From Copromyces sp. CBS 386.78 (Eukaryota > Ascomycota > Sordariomycetes > Sordariales > Sordariaceae), in assembly GCA_030685235.1 (NCBI GenBank), contig MU839232.1:4690-68689 (forward strand): 64,000 bases of DNA, read 5' to 3'. Position numbers and translations under genes: made by a program. Below are positions 22,701 to 34,900 of the stretch, one piece after another. Each line of letters begins with the position of its first letter. Within the stretch, counting starts at the first letter, position 1. The notes beneath the pieces were generated by a model. The model had not been told where the DNA came from. It saw only the letters and a list, made by a program, of their open reading frames with translations, and did no database searches.

Positions 22701-25700
22701 TTATTCCATCGCCATAACGGACTTCTCGGCGCGGACGCGCATGTGATTCGCGTGGGTTTCGAGACATGAGGAGATCAAGCGGGTTACTAGACTTGGTTAG
22801 ATATTGCTTTCTCAAAAGTTGTAAACCCAAAAAAACTTACCCGGCCATACAGCGCCTTTTTCAATGAGATACGCCGTGATTCGCAGTATCTTCGCCGCAT
22901 AACCCATATGACCATCCAGCTGAACGCCATTGACACCGTTGTTTCCGACACCGTCGCCATTGATAGCTCCATGAGACGTCTGGTCCGCATTCATCTTGAC
23001 CTCGGCCCGTTGGATAATCTCCTGGATCTTGCCCAACAGCTTGATGTCGTCCTCTTCCAGCAGAACCACCGCAGGCACCTCTTTCAGGTCAACATCGTCC
23101 TGACCGAGAATCCCCAGGTATCGCCCAACGCGGTCTTGCAGGGTGGCAACCCACTCAGCTAGCACCTGTGCGCAATCAAACGTGCAGATTGCTGACTGCA
23201 TAGGCAGCCTCTCGCGAGCAGTTGCATCGGCAAAAGTTACATTGAACTTGTCCGCATTAAGCAGCGAGTCAGCGGCAATGAAACCTGCCTTTCGGAGATG
23301 GCGTTCCCTCCGTGGATCGGACCTGCTGTTCGCAATGGCGAGTGGCGACTGGCCGAGGCTCAGATTGGGGAAGGCTTCAGGCTGGACCGTGCTCGCATCT
23401 TCAGCTGCAGAATTGCTGGCGATTGGGGTCTGCTCGGCATGTTGGACTATCTCCGAGCCGCGAGCCAGCTCCTCTGCCATGCCATCCCAATCCCGCTGCC
23501 AAAACTTCTCCTTGACGCGAGAAAAGTTGACATAGAGGCGGACGTAGGCAAGATCAAGCAGTGGGATGGCATCAGCAGCAAGCGGTCCCTTGCCAAACGG
23601 ATTCGGGCGCTCTGGGCTATGGTGGGGATTGCTCTCCCATACGGCTTTCCATGCCCGAAGAGCAGGCTCAATGTGACGATGCATCTTTTCTGTCTCTTCA
23701 TTCGTCCATACCTTGTTATGATGGCGTTGCCGGGTTTCCCAGATGTAATTGTGCAGGGCATTGATGAGGATCAGGCAACCAAACGTGCTTGGCTTCGGAA
23801 GGTTACTGTTGGACAAGTCGTTGCCGTCCGCCAACCCCGAAGCCAGTTTCTGCCTCTGGAGAAGCGCCCCCAGAGCCTCGTGAAACGTCATCCGGTTGTG
23901 GTTTGCGGCCGCGACGCCACCCTTGGCATGGAAGATTTGACTGGAGTCCGCAGCAAAGAACTCTTCATCACATGGGAGGTCGAGGAAGATCTCGGAGTTG
24001 GTCAAGGCTGGCGTGTGGTTATAAGCGGATACCACGAGGCTAGAGAGAATAAACACGGTATAGAGCGTCCGCTTCCTCTCCTCCATGGACCTCCAGCGGA
24101 GCCATTCCACCTCTGCCGCATTCCAGCTTCCATCCATGTCCATCATGTCGACCCCGACGCTAGGCTCGATCCTGATGGGGTTCAGCAGATCGGCTCCCTG
24201 GGCCAGACTTACCAGCGCGGCAGCGTGGGTTGACGCAATTTCGCCGGACCGCTTGTCGCCGCAATTGTGGCCATAAATGACGTTGAGGAGCATAGCTTGA
24301 ACAAGCCAGAGGGGCGTATCGATCGGGTTTTCCTGCTGCTGTAAGGTATGCTCCGACATGGAAGGTCGCCGGAAATCGGCCTTCCTTACGTTTGCTTTTC
24401 TTCTCTCGTCAAGGTACAATTGTATCATCTTTTTCGCCATACCGAATATCTCCATCGAAATCTGCTGCTCCATCTCGTACAGGGCACCGATAGCCGCCAT
24501 CGAGAGGAGAAGGCAGCCGCTCCCGCCAATGCCATTGTCCTGCCCGTTGATCGAAAGCGTGGGGACGTCGAAGGAGAGCGTCGGTATGTGGAGGAACGGC
24601 AGATGTGGGTGGAAGTATCGCAAATAAGCACTGACGTATCGTTGGAGATCGTGCGTGTTCGGGAGGGCATTGAGGAGCTCGGTGCTGGAGGCTCCCGTCG
24701 GTGATTGTGTCGACAACGGGGAGCTGGTTGTCGCGTACGAGTATCTTCGAGATCCGAACTGGGAAGCCTGGGAGGCCGTCAGGGCACCTAGGATGGCATG
24801 TCTTGTTGAATCAGTGATTGTCGAGACGGGTAAGGTGCCATGAGTACTACCATTCATCGACGACGGCGTCTCCGGGCCGGCACCGAAATTGTTCAGTGCA
24901 TTGTTCATGTTCTGGCCATTGAGGCCCGAGAACATGTTGGGACTTAGCGAGTTCATTGAAGACGGTGGCGTCGAAAAGTAGGCTTCCCCCATATTCTTGC
25001 TGGACGGAGCGGGCTGCGGCGATAGGGGAACCCCGGTCAAGAGATCGGGGAATACGGTGTTGTTGCCCATGTCGCCGAGAGAAAACGAGTTGGGCATTTG
25101 CGGGGGCCCCATTATACTGCCCTGCCAGATCGAGCTCGTCTCCACAGCGGGAGCGCGGTGGTTCGATCCATCCACCATTACGTCGCTGATGCCGCTCTGG
25201 CTGGCCGTGCTAATGGCCGACGGCGAGGAGCGGTCAATGGCATGGTCGTGCAATTCATTGTTGAAAGACAGGTGCTGGTCAAAGCCTTGTAGCCAGTCGT
25301 AGTTAGGCTCATCCAGATGCTGGCCGCCTGTCATTTCAGGAAGCCCGTGGGGGAAGGGAGACAATGGGTCTACGCCCATCAGGCTCGGCGAGTCATTGTA
25401 ATGAAGCGCGTTGGGGTTGATGGTCGAGGCCGGGCTAAACAGCATCGAGGCCTCCCCAAAGTCGAACTCGGGGTTGAAGGGCATAATGGGAGCTGTCCTC
25501 AAGCCGGTAGAGAAGTCCATGCCGTTGATGGTATGAGTCTCCAGTTTGGGGAGTCCCCCGTGAGGAACACCGCGCTGCACCATGGCGTTCGCCATGCCGG
25601 TGTAAGCGTGATGATCAAAGTTGTTGCTGTGAGGGAAGCCAGCCAAGCTGGGATGCCGGCTGTGTTGTGGTGGCATAGCCCTGGCCGCCTGGGCATTGGC

Positions 25701-26455
25701 CGCCGCGATCAACTGCATCGTCGTGGTGTCGACGTGACTGATGGTGTTTGCTCGAGGCCGCATGGCAGCAGTGACAGCTGCTTGGGCGGCAGCATTGGGG
25801 CCAGGGCCAGCTACGCTATTCTTGCGGACCCGGTTGTTACTACCAGCCATGGGCGCGCTCGTACTTTCACGGCGGTTGCGCGGACGCGACGACGGGGTAG
25901 TGGTCTGGTGTAGCTTCTGCTGGTGCCTCAACAACAGATCTCGTCGGGCAAAGCATCTTGCGCAGTCTGGGCACTCGAAGGGCTTCTCTTTGGTATGGGA
26001 TCGCTCATGGCGCTTGAGGTGTTCCAGACGGGCAAATGACCGCTGGCATGTTCCGCAGACATGGGGACGGGGTTTATCTGTCTTGGGTGGAGGGAAGTTG
26101 TTGGCAGGAGCAGCGGGAGCTTGGGTATTCACTGTGATTGATGCGGCTTTCAAAGTCAGCCATCCATTGTCAGCCAAGATGGTCATTGACAGGGCTTAAG
26201 GGTGTGTACGAGTCAGGAAGGCATGGAAGTCGGCAGTAATGTGTACAAGACGATCGCGTGGGAGGAGGGGTAAGCAAAGCAGCAAAGCAGCAAAGCAGTA
26301 AGGCAGCAGAGGGGCAATATATTTGGCATACCAGACTCATCACCAGCAACGGGAGGGTTCCCACTGGTCGGCGATGGGGATGCCGACGTTGTCGAGTTGT
26401 TGGACATGTTGGTATTGACCTCGAGCTTGCCAGCGGAGTCACTCGAGAGGGGCAT
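22701..26455 (-). CDS. C2H2 zinc finger transcription factor with fungal_trans domain (AmdX/ADR1-like)
   Basis: Three exons on the minus strand: 26332-26455, 22841-26146 and 22701-22786. The introns 26147-26331 (donor GTATGC, branch GCTGAC, acceptor AAAG) and 22787-22840 (donor GTAAGT, branch CTAAC, acceptor TAG) keep the frame. The product is 1171 aa. Two adjacent C2H2 fingers lie near the N-terminus (Cys72/Cys75/His88/His92 and Cys100/Cys103/His116/His121), in the arrangement of AmdX/ADR1-type activators. A long Asn/Ser/Pro-rich region follows. From about residue 540 (RYFHPHLPFLHIPTL) there is the fungal-specific transcription factor (fungal_trans) domain. The last 28 residues come from the small third exon and end NHMRVRAEKSVMAME. 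It is presumably nuclear and binds DNA through the fingers; targets cannot be inferred. The ATG at 26455 (MPLSSDSAGK) is the first in its frame; further upstream only TTG precedes it. Confidence 0.9.
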
Positions 26456-27842
26456 TGTTTGTTTAAACGAGGAAGGAGAGGAGAAAGAAAATGCAGGCGG
26501 ATTGGATGCTTGTTGATAGTATGATGGATCTAACAGGCTTTGTGCGGGTGGCACGGAGCGAGAGAATCGAGGCGGCGACAATGCTTGTTTGGGTTGTCAA
26601 AGGAAAGAGCAGCGAAGCTCACTCGGCTGTAGAAGGGTTCAGTTGTGTTGTTTGGTTCAGGTACCGCCTAACAATTGAAGATACAGCGCATTGATGACAG
26701 GCGACAATGATGAGGGAACTGGAAAGTAAGGTAGGTATCGTGTGCTGTCCCTGACAGTTACGGGCAGGTAATGCCGAGTGATCTGACCGCGACGGGAGCT
26801 GTAGCTGCTGGGGCGACTTGTTGACGCCGATGATGAGGTTGTGGCAGTTGTGATGATTGTGTTTGGTGGGGATTGTTGGTGTGGTTGCCGGGTCCGAGAG
26901 TGGCAGTAGGTAAGGTATAGCGCCCCGAATCAGCGGTACGGCCAGACTCGCAATTGGCGTCGACTCCAGGTCCGATTTTCAATATCTTGCTGCCGTTCAC
27001 CGTAGCATTCCGTCCGGTCTTTTGATATGGTTGATGTTGTTGCTGTAATGGTTGTTTCGAATGCTGTGCCGTGCAAGACCCGACCGAAACTGTGACTCGA
27101 ATGGAAGGAAAGAAACGTGAGACGTGGTGAGGCGGCGTGGAAAGGGCACAACGAAGAAACCGTGACGACGACGTTAGTACGAACAGGAGGCCAGGGCCCA
27201 AATGCTGGGGGCAAAAGAGAGGATAGGCAATGTTCACTGTGCGCTACTACTAATGGCCGTGTCCCAGTGTGTGAACTACGGCTGGCATTGATTGGAGACA
27301 TGGGATTGGATGCTGTAATATGATAGGTCATCATGCTGGTTGTTCCTGTCCCGTCGACGATAGAATCATCACAGCCCAATGGCTGGTGAAGTAGAGGCCG
27401 TGATAAAGGTACTGTGCAGAGGATTTGACGCATCGAGGCTCTTAACGACGACAAGTGGTGTGTGTGGAGAGCCCGTGAAGCATGGGGCCACTGGAGCACT
27501 AAACGTTGGACTTGCGATGGTGGTCATGGTGGTGTGGCTTGCAGGGCGAGACCCAGCACTCGTTTCTGGGCACTCTAGGCCATGTCGGGTTCTCTTGGTG
27601 GTCAAAGCATCACATCAACAACCAGAAAACCCCTGTGAAACTGCAACACACCATGGCGCCCTAACCATCTGGTCCCTCTGCTGGAGAGGGTCGCTTGCAC
27701 TGGTCTGCCATGGTACCGGAGAAATACCTCGATCGCGCAAGTAGGAGGCCGATCCAACTGTTTACCGGCCGTCTTCGTCGCCAGAGTTGCGCAGGTGACC
27801 CGATGATGAACCGTCCGCGACCTTTGTCTATCTTCGTACCTG
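26456..27842 (-). promoter_or_regulatory. upstream region / probable long 5' leader of the transcription factor gene
   Basis: 1.4 kb of GC-balanced DNA with no convincing gene. The open frames on both strands are short and lack known domains. It ends at the target duplication of the Mutator-like element, which therefore sits 1.4 kb upstream of the transcription factor start. Confidence 0.45.
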
Positions 27843-27851
27843 CAAAGTCTT
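27843..27851. repeat. target site duplication, 9 bp (left)
   Basis: CAAAGTCTT directly precedes the left inverted repeat and is repeated exactly at 31905-31913. Confidence 0.9.
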
Positions 27852-27960
27852 CGAAAACGTTAGTTAGCTAGTACAGAAATGATGCCTAGCTAGTCCCCCC
27901 TACTTTTATATACTAAGTAAACCTAGCCGCCCAACTGCGCCAGCACACCGTACACATCGC
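27852..27960 (+). repeat. MULE left terminal inverted repeat, 109 bp
   Basis: It matches the reverse complement of 31796-31904 along its full length. The differences are mainly transitions. Confidence 0.9.
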
Positions 27961-28529
27961 TGCCCAACCCTCACTAGCGTCGTATAATCTATTAACGATC
28001 GTTAACTATACTATACAATTAAATAAAGCTATCGTGAAACCTTACTTACCATTACGCAATTATTTTGAGCAATTATCTCGTTATTTTTATTATTATTTAA
28101 TCGAATATTATCGAATACGCTGTATTATATTATATCGCTATACTTTCTCCCGCTTACAAATTATAGTCGCGCTTTAAATTAATAAGTTAAATTCGTACCT
28201 AGCCAATTATAATAACTAATATTAACGGGATTTAATTAGAATCCCCAACCAAAATAACTTTAATTCCAATTCGAATAATTACTCCCAATAACTATACTCT
28301 TCCCCTTATTAAATTTCTATTACTATTAATCCGCCGCCGCCCCCGCTAAAGAACGTAGTTACTATAATCCCTTAACGAGCGCGCTACTATTAAACAACAA
28401 AACCCTTTACCCCCGCTACCGTTATTTATATCCTCGGATTATAATAATAAAATCACTACCTTTAACGCGCTTTAAAAATATTACGTACAGTAGGGGTTTA
28501 TAATCGTATTGCGAAACTATATAAAGAAT

Positions 28530-30400
28530 AAGAAAAAAGGGGAGGAGGACGCTATAATATATATCGACTACTATTATTAATATAGCCGTATTTATAAAGC
28601 TCGTAGATAGGGCATTCGAAATACTACCTCCAAGCGATTTAATTACTAATACCGGGCAAAAATCGTATTACGAAAAAGGTAGAATAACTAATAGTTTACT
28701 AAAGAAATTAAGAACGAATATAATTACAATTTCGATATCGCTAACCTTACTAGCAACTTAATTTATTAATAGTAAGTTTACTATAACTATAAAAAGGCCG
28801 TTAATATTACCGTTAAATAGTTATTTAATATTGCTAGAATAATAGTCCGTTAAATCGCTTATTATTTTAACGGCATATTAAATTACAATAATATAAGATT
28901 AGAGAATATTACTACTATTTAATAAATTGACTGTAATAATTTAGTTAAAGAATTATATAGTCTTCGAATCCCTATTACTACCCGGGAAATACTAAATATT
29001 TAGTATCGTATCCGACGAGCTAAATATAGTTCCTATACAATAATAAAGGCCTTTATTAATTTACTAGAGTAATATAAGGATTATTATAGTATTAAATACT
29101 TTATTAAATATAACGAAGGGGGGAGGGTTATACGAATATTCTAAACTTTCGATTAATATATAGAAATATAGAAGAAGAATCCTTATATACTATTGGTCGA
29201 TAATACGTACAAGGTAAGTAATTGTACAAATCCAATACTTTTATATACCTTTCTATCATTATATAAATCTATATTAACTCCCTCTTTTATATAAATTAAC
29301 CGCTTTAACCTTCCCCTCCTTAATATTATTAACGTTAATATATTAGGCTACAATTTTAACGTTGGCTTCAATCTTTTAAGTAGGGAGAGGCAAGAAGATT
29401 TCGAATAGTAATTCTAATACCTAAAGAAGCTCTAAGAAAATTACAAAATCTCTAACCCCAATATTATCATTAGCGATTTCAATAGGGGATTTAAAAAAGC
29501 CGCTATCGCCACTTACCTAAATATACTATACCAACTCTATATATAGTACATTATAAAGAACGTAAACTATTATATTAAGAAAAAGTAGGTATAGTTAAAT
29601 AGCGTTAAACTAATCCCTAGTACTAACCTACTAAATCCCCCCCTAATTATACAAGATTTAAATAGCGAAAGCCCTAATCCTCTATTATATCGAAGCCCCG
29701 CAGCCGCACTAAAAGATAAGGCTACTATTAATAAATATTTTAACGACGACCTAGAAGAAGAGGACCTAAAAGAGGCTAACAATACAACTATCACTACCTA
29801 TTTTATATAATAACTTAACAATAAGTAAGGAACTTATAACGCAATTAATAAACCACTGCCTAAAATTACTACTCTACGTAACTATAAAATCCCTATCTTT
29901 AACCTAACTCGTCGGTTTTATTAAAATTCGTATAAAGGGTTCTAAAAGGCATAGAAGTAAGTAATTTATACTAATAATAAGGGTTACTTTAAACGAGCAT
30001 AGCAATTAATAATTAATAAATTTAGATAATAAATTCATATATATCCTCTCTTCTCACCCCTTCTATAATAAATAATATACCTTTTTTATCTATTAATTAT
30101 TATTTATTATAGTATTCCTCTCCTACCTCTATAAATATTACCTCCTATAAATCAACGAATTCGGCAATTATATTATTTTAAAGTATAGAAATTATAGTAT
30201 TAAAGCTAGTAGTTAAGTCGAATTTGCATATAAAACTATTAAATATTTACTTAAAAATCGCCTCTCTTCGTTAGATTAATTGTACGAATATATATAAATT
30301 ACTTACTACTTTCAAAGGTAAGAATTTAAAAGGAAAGTTGTAAAAGCGAAATAAGGGCTCTTAATTAAATATAAAACGGTCGGAATATTCAATAATTTAA
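28530..30400 (+). pseudogene. MULE transposase remnant
   Basis: Reading through stops, the 28.53-28.75 kb part resembles a FAR1/WRKY-GCM1-type DNA-binding N-terminus, ending in NEYNYNF where the family has EHNH. From about 29200 a D-N-T-Y-K segment is followed, after a probable intron starting GTAAGT, by NRFNLPLLNIINV, then FLSRERQEDFE-like residues and SDFNRGFKKA near 29470. These are the hallmark blocks of the MULE transposase catalytic domain. A further AYKTIKYLLKNRL segment lies near 30220. Multiple stops from RIP-type transitions make it non-functional. Confidence 0.75.
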
Positions 30401-31795
30401 TATTAAAAGTACGTAAATATACCTAAAAAAAGTCTAGGTCTCCATAAATAAATTCTTCGGAGTTTTTCGGAATTTTTCGGAGGAAACAAATCCCTTTTCG
30501 TATTCAACCTTAACTAACCAACTGCCTATAGGTTACACTATACACCCTCAAACTTTTATAATTTTAATACCGATATACATATAACGATTAACTTAAAAAT
30601 CCGGCTTAAAATCTAGACCTTAATTATAAAAAGGAGTTTACTACCTAGTATAGCCTACCTTACAAGTATTTTATATTAAAATTACTATAGGAAGACCTAT
30701 TATTAATACTATTTAAAGAAGACTTAAATACGTACTAATAATTAAATTTAAATAGCGGGTTAAATAATATAACCGAAGCTAAACGCTATATTTACACTAT
30801 CCGAAACTTTATTATTTTACTTAATCGCCGACGTAAAGCGGCAATCTCCAATTTAAACCTTATAAAATATATACGTAAAATAACAGGGCGCAACCTTATA
30901 AACCTAGAAATTTACGAACGGCGTAATCTAAAGGGTAACTAAACTTTATTTACCTAATTTATTCAACTTACGCCTATCGACTACGACTAATATAATAACG
31001 GCCGTATATTATCTTATAACGAAGATAGGGTAGGCCTTCGCCGGGCAATATTATAAAATATAAGGGGGAGGGCACTAACCTCTATACTTCGTTAGAGACA
31101 ACCCCGTAATAAAGGTAGAGGAGGTACTCAACGAGCGGTAATATAGGAACTAGTAGGAAAGGCCCTTATTCGAATAAATTTTGAAGAATTACGCTAGAGC
31201 CTTATAGTAGGTCTCGCGGCGTTATAGAGGATATAGATTCCAACTCCTTTACTATTACCGTATTACTCCTAACGAATATTAATACCCTCCCTATCTCCCT
31301 ATCCCTAAGGGTAGCAATAGCCGCTAGTCTAGTAATAGCCGTATTACGGCCATCCGCCAACTTAATCTAACTCTAGTTAATTTGGTTATAGGGTACTAAT
31401 TCCTATTAAATAGTTACTTTAATATTAGAACGGTCCGCTACCTTCTAACTAATTATAAGGGGATAGATAGGTAATACTAGTAACGTAATATAAACGAGTT
31501 CCAATTCCTATAGCGCCGCCTCTAGTACTATATTTATAGGGATTTAATAATCTAGGTAATAATTTGGGTATAGGGGGGGCTTTCTAGTACTCTAGTTAGC
31601 ACTTATATGGCGGGTATTAGAATCAGGGTAAGTACGTATATTCTGGCTAGCGAGTATAGCGACTAGTACAACCACTAGTATAGTAGTAAGGATAATAATT
31701 ATAGTAGCAGGAATTATATTAACTATTTTAACAATAGATAATTAATTAAATTAATAACTCTAAATAGCTTTACGTGAAAGAGCGACGTAGATTTG

Positions 31796-31904
31796 GCGAT
31801 ATGTACAGTATACTGGCGCAGCTGGGCGGCTAGGCTTACTCAGCATATAAAAGTGGGGGGGACTAGCCACGCATCATTTCTGTACTAGCCAACTAACGTT
31901 TTCG
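31796..31904 (-). repeat. MULE right terminal inverted repeat, 109 bp
   Basis: It is the inverted partner of 27852-27960. It ends CTAACGTTTTCG directly before the second copy of the 9-bp duplication. Confidence 0.9.
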
Positions 31905-31913
31905 CAAAGTCTT
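31905..31913. repeat. target site duplication, 9 bp (right)
   Basis: CAAAGTCTT, identical to 27843-27851. Confidence 0.9.
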
Positions 31914-34900
31914 GGACCCTGTCAATTGACCTTGGCCAATGGAAACGATTTTATCATTCTCTGACCAATGAAAGAAGACCTGGACTATGAAGCGTTTAAG
32001 AGTGGAGTCACCCGTCCAGGCAATTCTGCAAGAGCACTCTCGCACAGTGGCGCTTTCCTCTGGCAAGTAGAGACAAGAGGTTAAGGTATCCTCCCACTTG
32101 AACACGGTGCAGCGGACTTCTCGTCTAGGGCAATACTTTCAGTTCCATTGCAGACGACCAATATGTCCGCGGTGTGGCCACGATGCGGAACAAACTCTGG
32201 AGATGGAAAAAATGACATCAGTGTCTGTTCGTCCACCCGGGTGAGTCAATTGCTTTCATGGTCACGCATCCAAAGAAAAACTACGGATTGATATTGGGTT
32301 GATGTCAAACTCGACGCAGGGCCTTCCGCGTTCGCACACATACACACGCACAGACCGAATCAATTTGGTCAGGTACCTAAGCTGTTCTCCTTGACAACGA
32401 TATCCCATTATGTACAGTATCTCCTATCTGATTCGGCACCAGACCGGCCTCGGTCATCAGTCAGCGGGCAGTCAGTCGTCAGCCGGAGCATCTGCTGCGC
32501 GGCCGACCCTGATTTTGAAGTGCGCGGGTGCCTTGATAGCTGGGTCACACTCTACGGCCAATCTGCGGCTGCAACAGGCCGGCAAAGTTGAGCCTCCAGA
32601 TTGACCCCGAGTCCCCGACAGTAGTCTAGTTGCCTCGACGACAACATCACCCAAGTCTCATCAGCACAACGGCTTTCGATATTTGGTAGTGTAGAAGCCT
32701 CATAAAATCCCACTATCATGATGGCCTGGACATATCTTCCAGTCAGGGATCCCAATCTCGACTGATGATCTTCCAGAATCCCTATCGTTAGGTACTGGCT
32801 AGTTGCCTACCTCTTTCTTTTCCCATCATCTTCATCTTCATGCACGTTGTGTTTTTTCCTTCTTCTTCGCAACGCCGTCGTTGTCACCGTTGGCCATTCC
32901 GCTGGAAACAAGGTCGGCAAGATGCTACCTCTGCCGTGATACCTTGGTACCTTCTTATGCTCTGCCTCTGAATCGCTCTTCACTGCGGCAGCTGCCAGCT
33001 CCATTGCATCTACATATTGCTCGGGCGGCGTTGGACAAGCCTCGCTCTGATTGATCAGTTCTATTGAAGCCTTTCCCGCTTTTGTACTAGCCGAATGCAT
33101 CTTTCTGCATGTTCTCCCATTCGTGTCTTACGGCAGCTTCTTGATACTTTGGTTGATGCATCTCTTTCAGCACAAGTTAACTTTGCCTCTTCAAGCTCGA
33201 GAGTTCGTCCATTGCGGCATTCATGGTAAATCCTTCAAGCTCCTGTCACGGGTTCGCAATGACCCTCTTTTTTTCATCGGCATCCCGACTCGCTAAACTG
33301 CCCTTCTCATTGCGAATCACCATCCTTCTCGGGCCGCAGTTTCGGATCGAGGCTTTACACTTGACAGGTCACGGCAGCATTGGCACAAGAGAGACAAAGA
33401 AAAGTGAGCCGAACACAACCACACAATGCATGCGATTCCCTTTCCACATTCCGACATCCTATCCCGCCACTGACAGCGGATGAGGCCCGGGATGTGGATG
33501 GGATGGCCTCAATGGCCTCTCTCTCCCTCTGAGGCAGAGAGGCCCAATTACCAGCTCTCCCAATGTACCGGTTCCCTAGTGTACAATGGCATTGCCGTTC
33601 CCAATTCCGCACTTGCCTTTCCTTCGCCAAGAAAAGTCAAGTGTGATATCATCTACACCCTTCTCACGCCTCTGCGCCAAGGGCCTCAATTGGCGATGGA
33701 CCCCGTCTCCCAACCATACGGTTCACACCACTTCTCTCGGAATGGGGGTGACGGAACGGCAAAACCCACGCCAGTGAGGCTTTTCCATTTGTGTGTCTGC
33801 CACGCGTTGGTGCCCTGCCAGTGCTGTGCCATTGCCTTTTCGGTGCGAGCCGTTGCCTGCAACTGCTTGACTGGATGGAGGGCAGCATGTATACACACCA
33901 TGTACTGTCTACTGTACTGCCAGATCCAAGTGGAAGCCATCGGCACCAACAGGGCATTGCAGTGCATACTGTAGCATGGCATCCAGGCCATGCTATCGAA
34001 TATCGACTATCGATACCTCAAATGATGGTGTCAGACACCGAGACCCTACATGTCCGGGTTGCCCTAAAACCCAAAGGGCGTTCGAGACTGTTGCGGCTGC
34101 TTATCGCCAATCACAACAATTCTATCCGTACGGGTCTTGTCCGGACATACCATTACATTGAGAGCTTCACTTTTGCCGCCACAGGGTTGAGCTTGGAGAC
34201 CACGTCTTTTTTCGTTGACAGACCTTTCTATATATAGTCTCTACAAGCGAGACGAGCCTCGAACCAAGAACAACAGCCCATTGCCCACAGATACCCAAGA
34301 ATATGGCATCCAAAGACGACGTTTGAGAAATCCAGTCACGCAACATCCGAAACTCGTGCATATCTCGGCGGCAGGTGAGACAGGCCTGACGAGTCTGGAT
34401 AGCTCTGATCGTTTCGGAAGCTGGCGCAAGTTGCGGCCCGCATTGGTCTCTCTCTTCGGCTCTCAATTGCCCGACAATTGCCATGCCCGACCAGTATTTA
34501 GCCAACATTCCATTGTCCTGGAACCATTGGAGCCTTGGGGTTTGGGACTTGCATGGCGGACAAACGACACAATGCCATGCTATAGAAACAGTTGGACACT
34601 TGGGGCAGATAGTAGGGTTTTTCTTTCCTATTAAACTGCAAATCCGGGGTTCTCCCGATTGGCATTCCTGCTCCTATTAATAACATTGACGTTAGGAAAA
34701 CTGCTGACAAGTCCCTGAAGAAGCTGATCAAGGATCCTGGGCTCTGCGGCCAGGAACAACGACTTGGACTGCAGAGTGATCGGACCTCACACTCCAAGCG
34801 GCAGTCCAATAGGGCACAGTGTGTCAACCGGTGAGATATTCCAGCGGTTGATAGGACACAGTTAAAATCCGAGGCACACTTACTGTGGTACCGTGACCGC

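Larger units (their letters stand above)
27852..31904 (+). mobile_element. RIP-degraded Mutator-like element (MULE)
   Basis: 109-bp terminal inverted repeats starting CGAAAACGTTAGTT are flanked by a perfect 9-bp target duplication (CAAAGTCTT), the length typical of MULEs. The 4053-bp interior is AT-rich and CpA/TpG-depleted. A degraded frame shows a FAR1-like N-terminus and a recognisable MULE transposase domain. About 1.3 kb downstream of the transposase (30.5-31.75 kb) remains unexplained and may be a second element gene or captured DNA. Confidence 0.9.

Noticed and set aside
23298..24233. 311-codon plus-strand open frame
   Set aside because: It is antisense to the fungal_trans domain of the transcription factor.
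26213..26581. 122-codon minus-strand frame as a separate gene
   Set aside because: Its 5' codon is TTG, not ATG. Its middle part is exon 1 of the transcription factor, starting at ATG 26455 and spliced at 26332.
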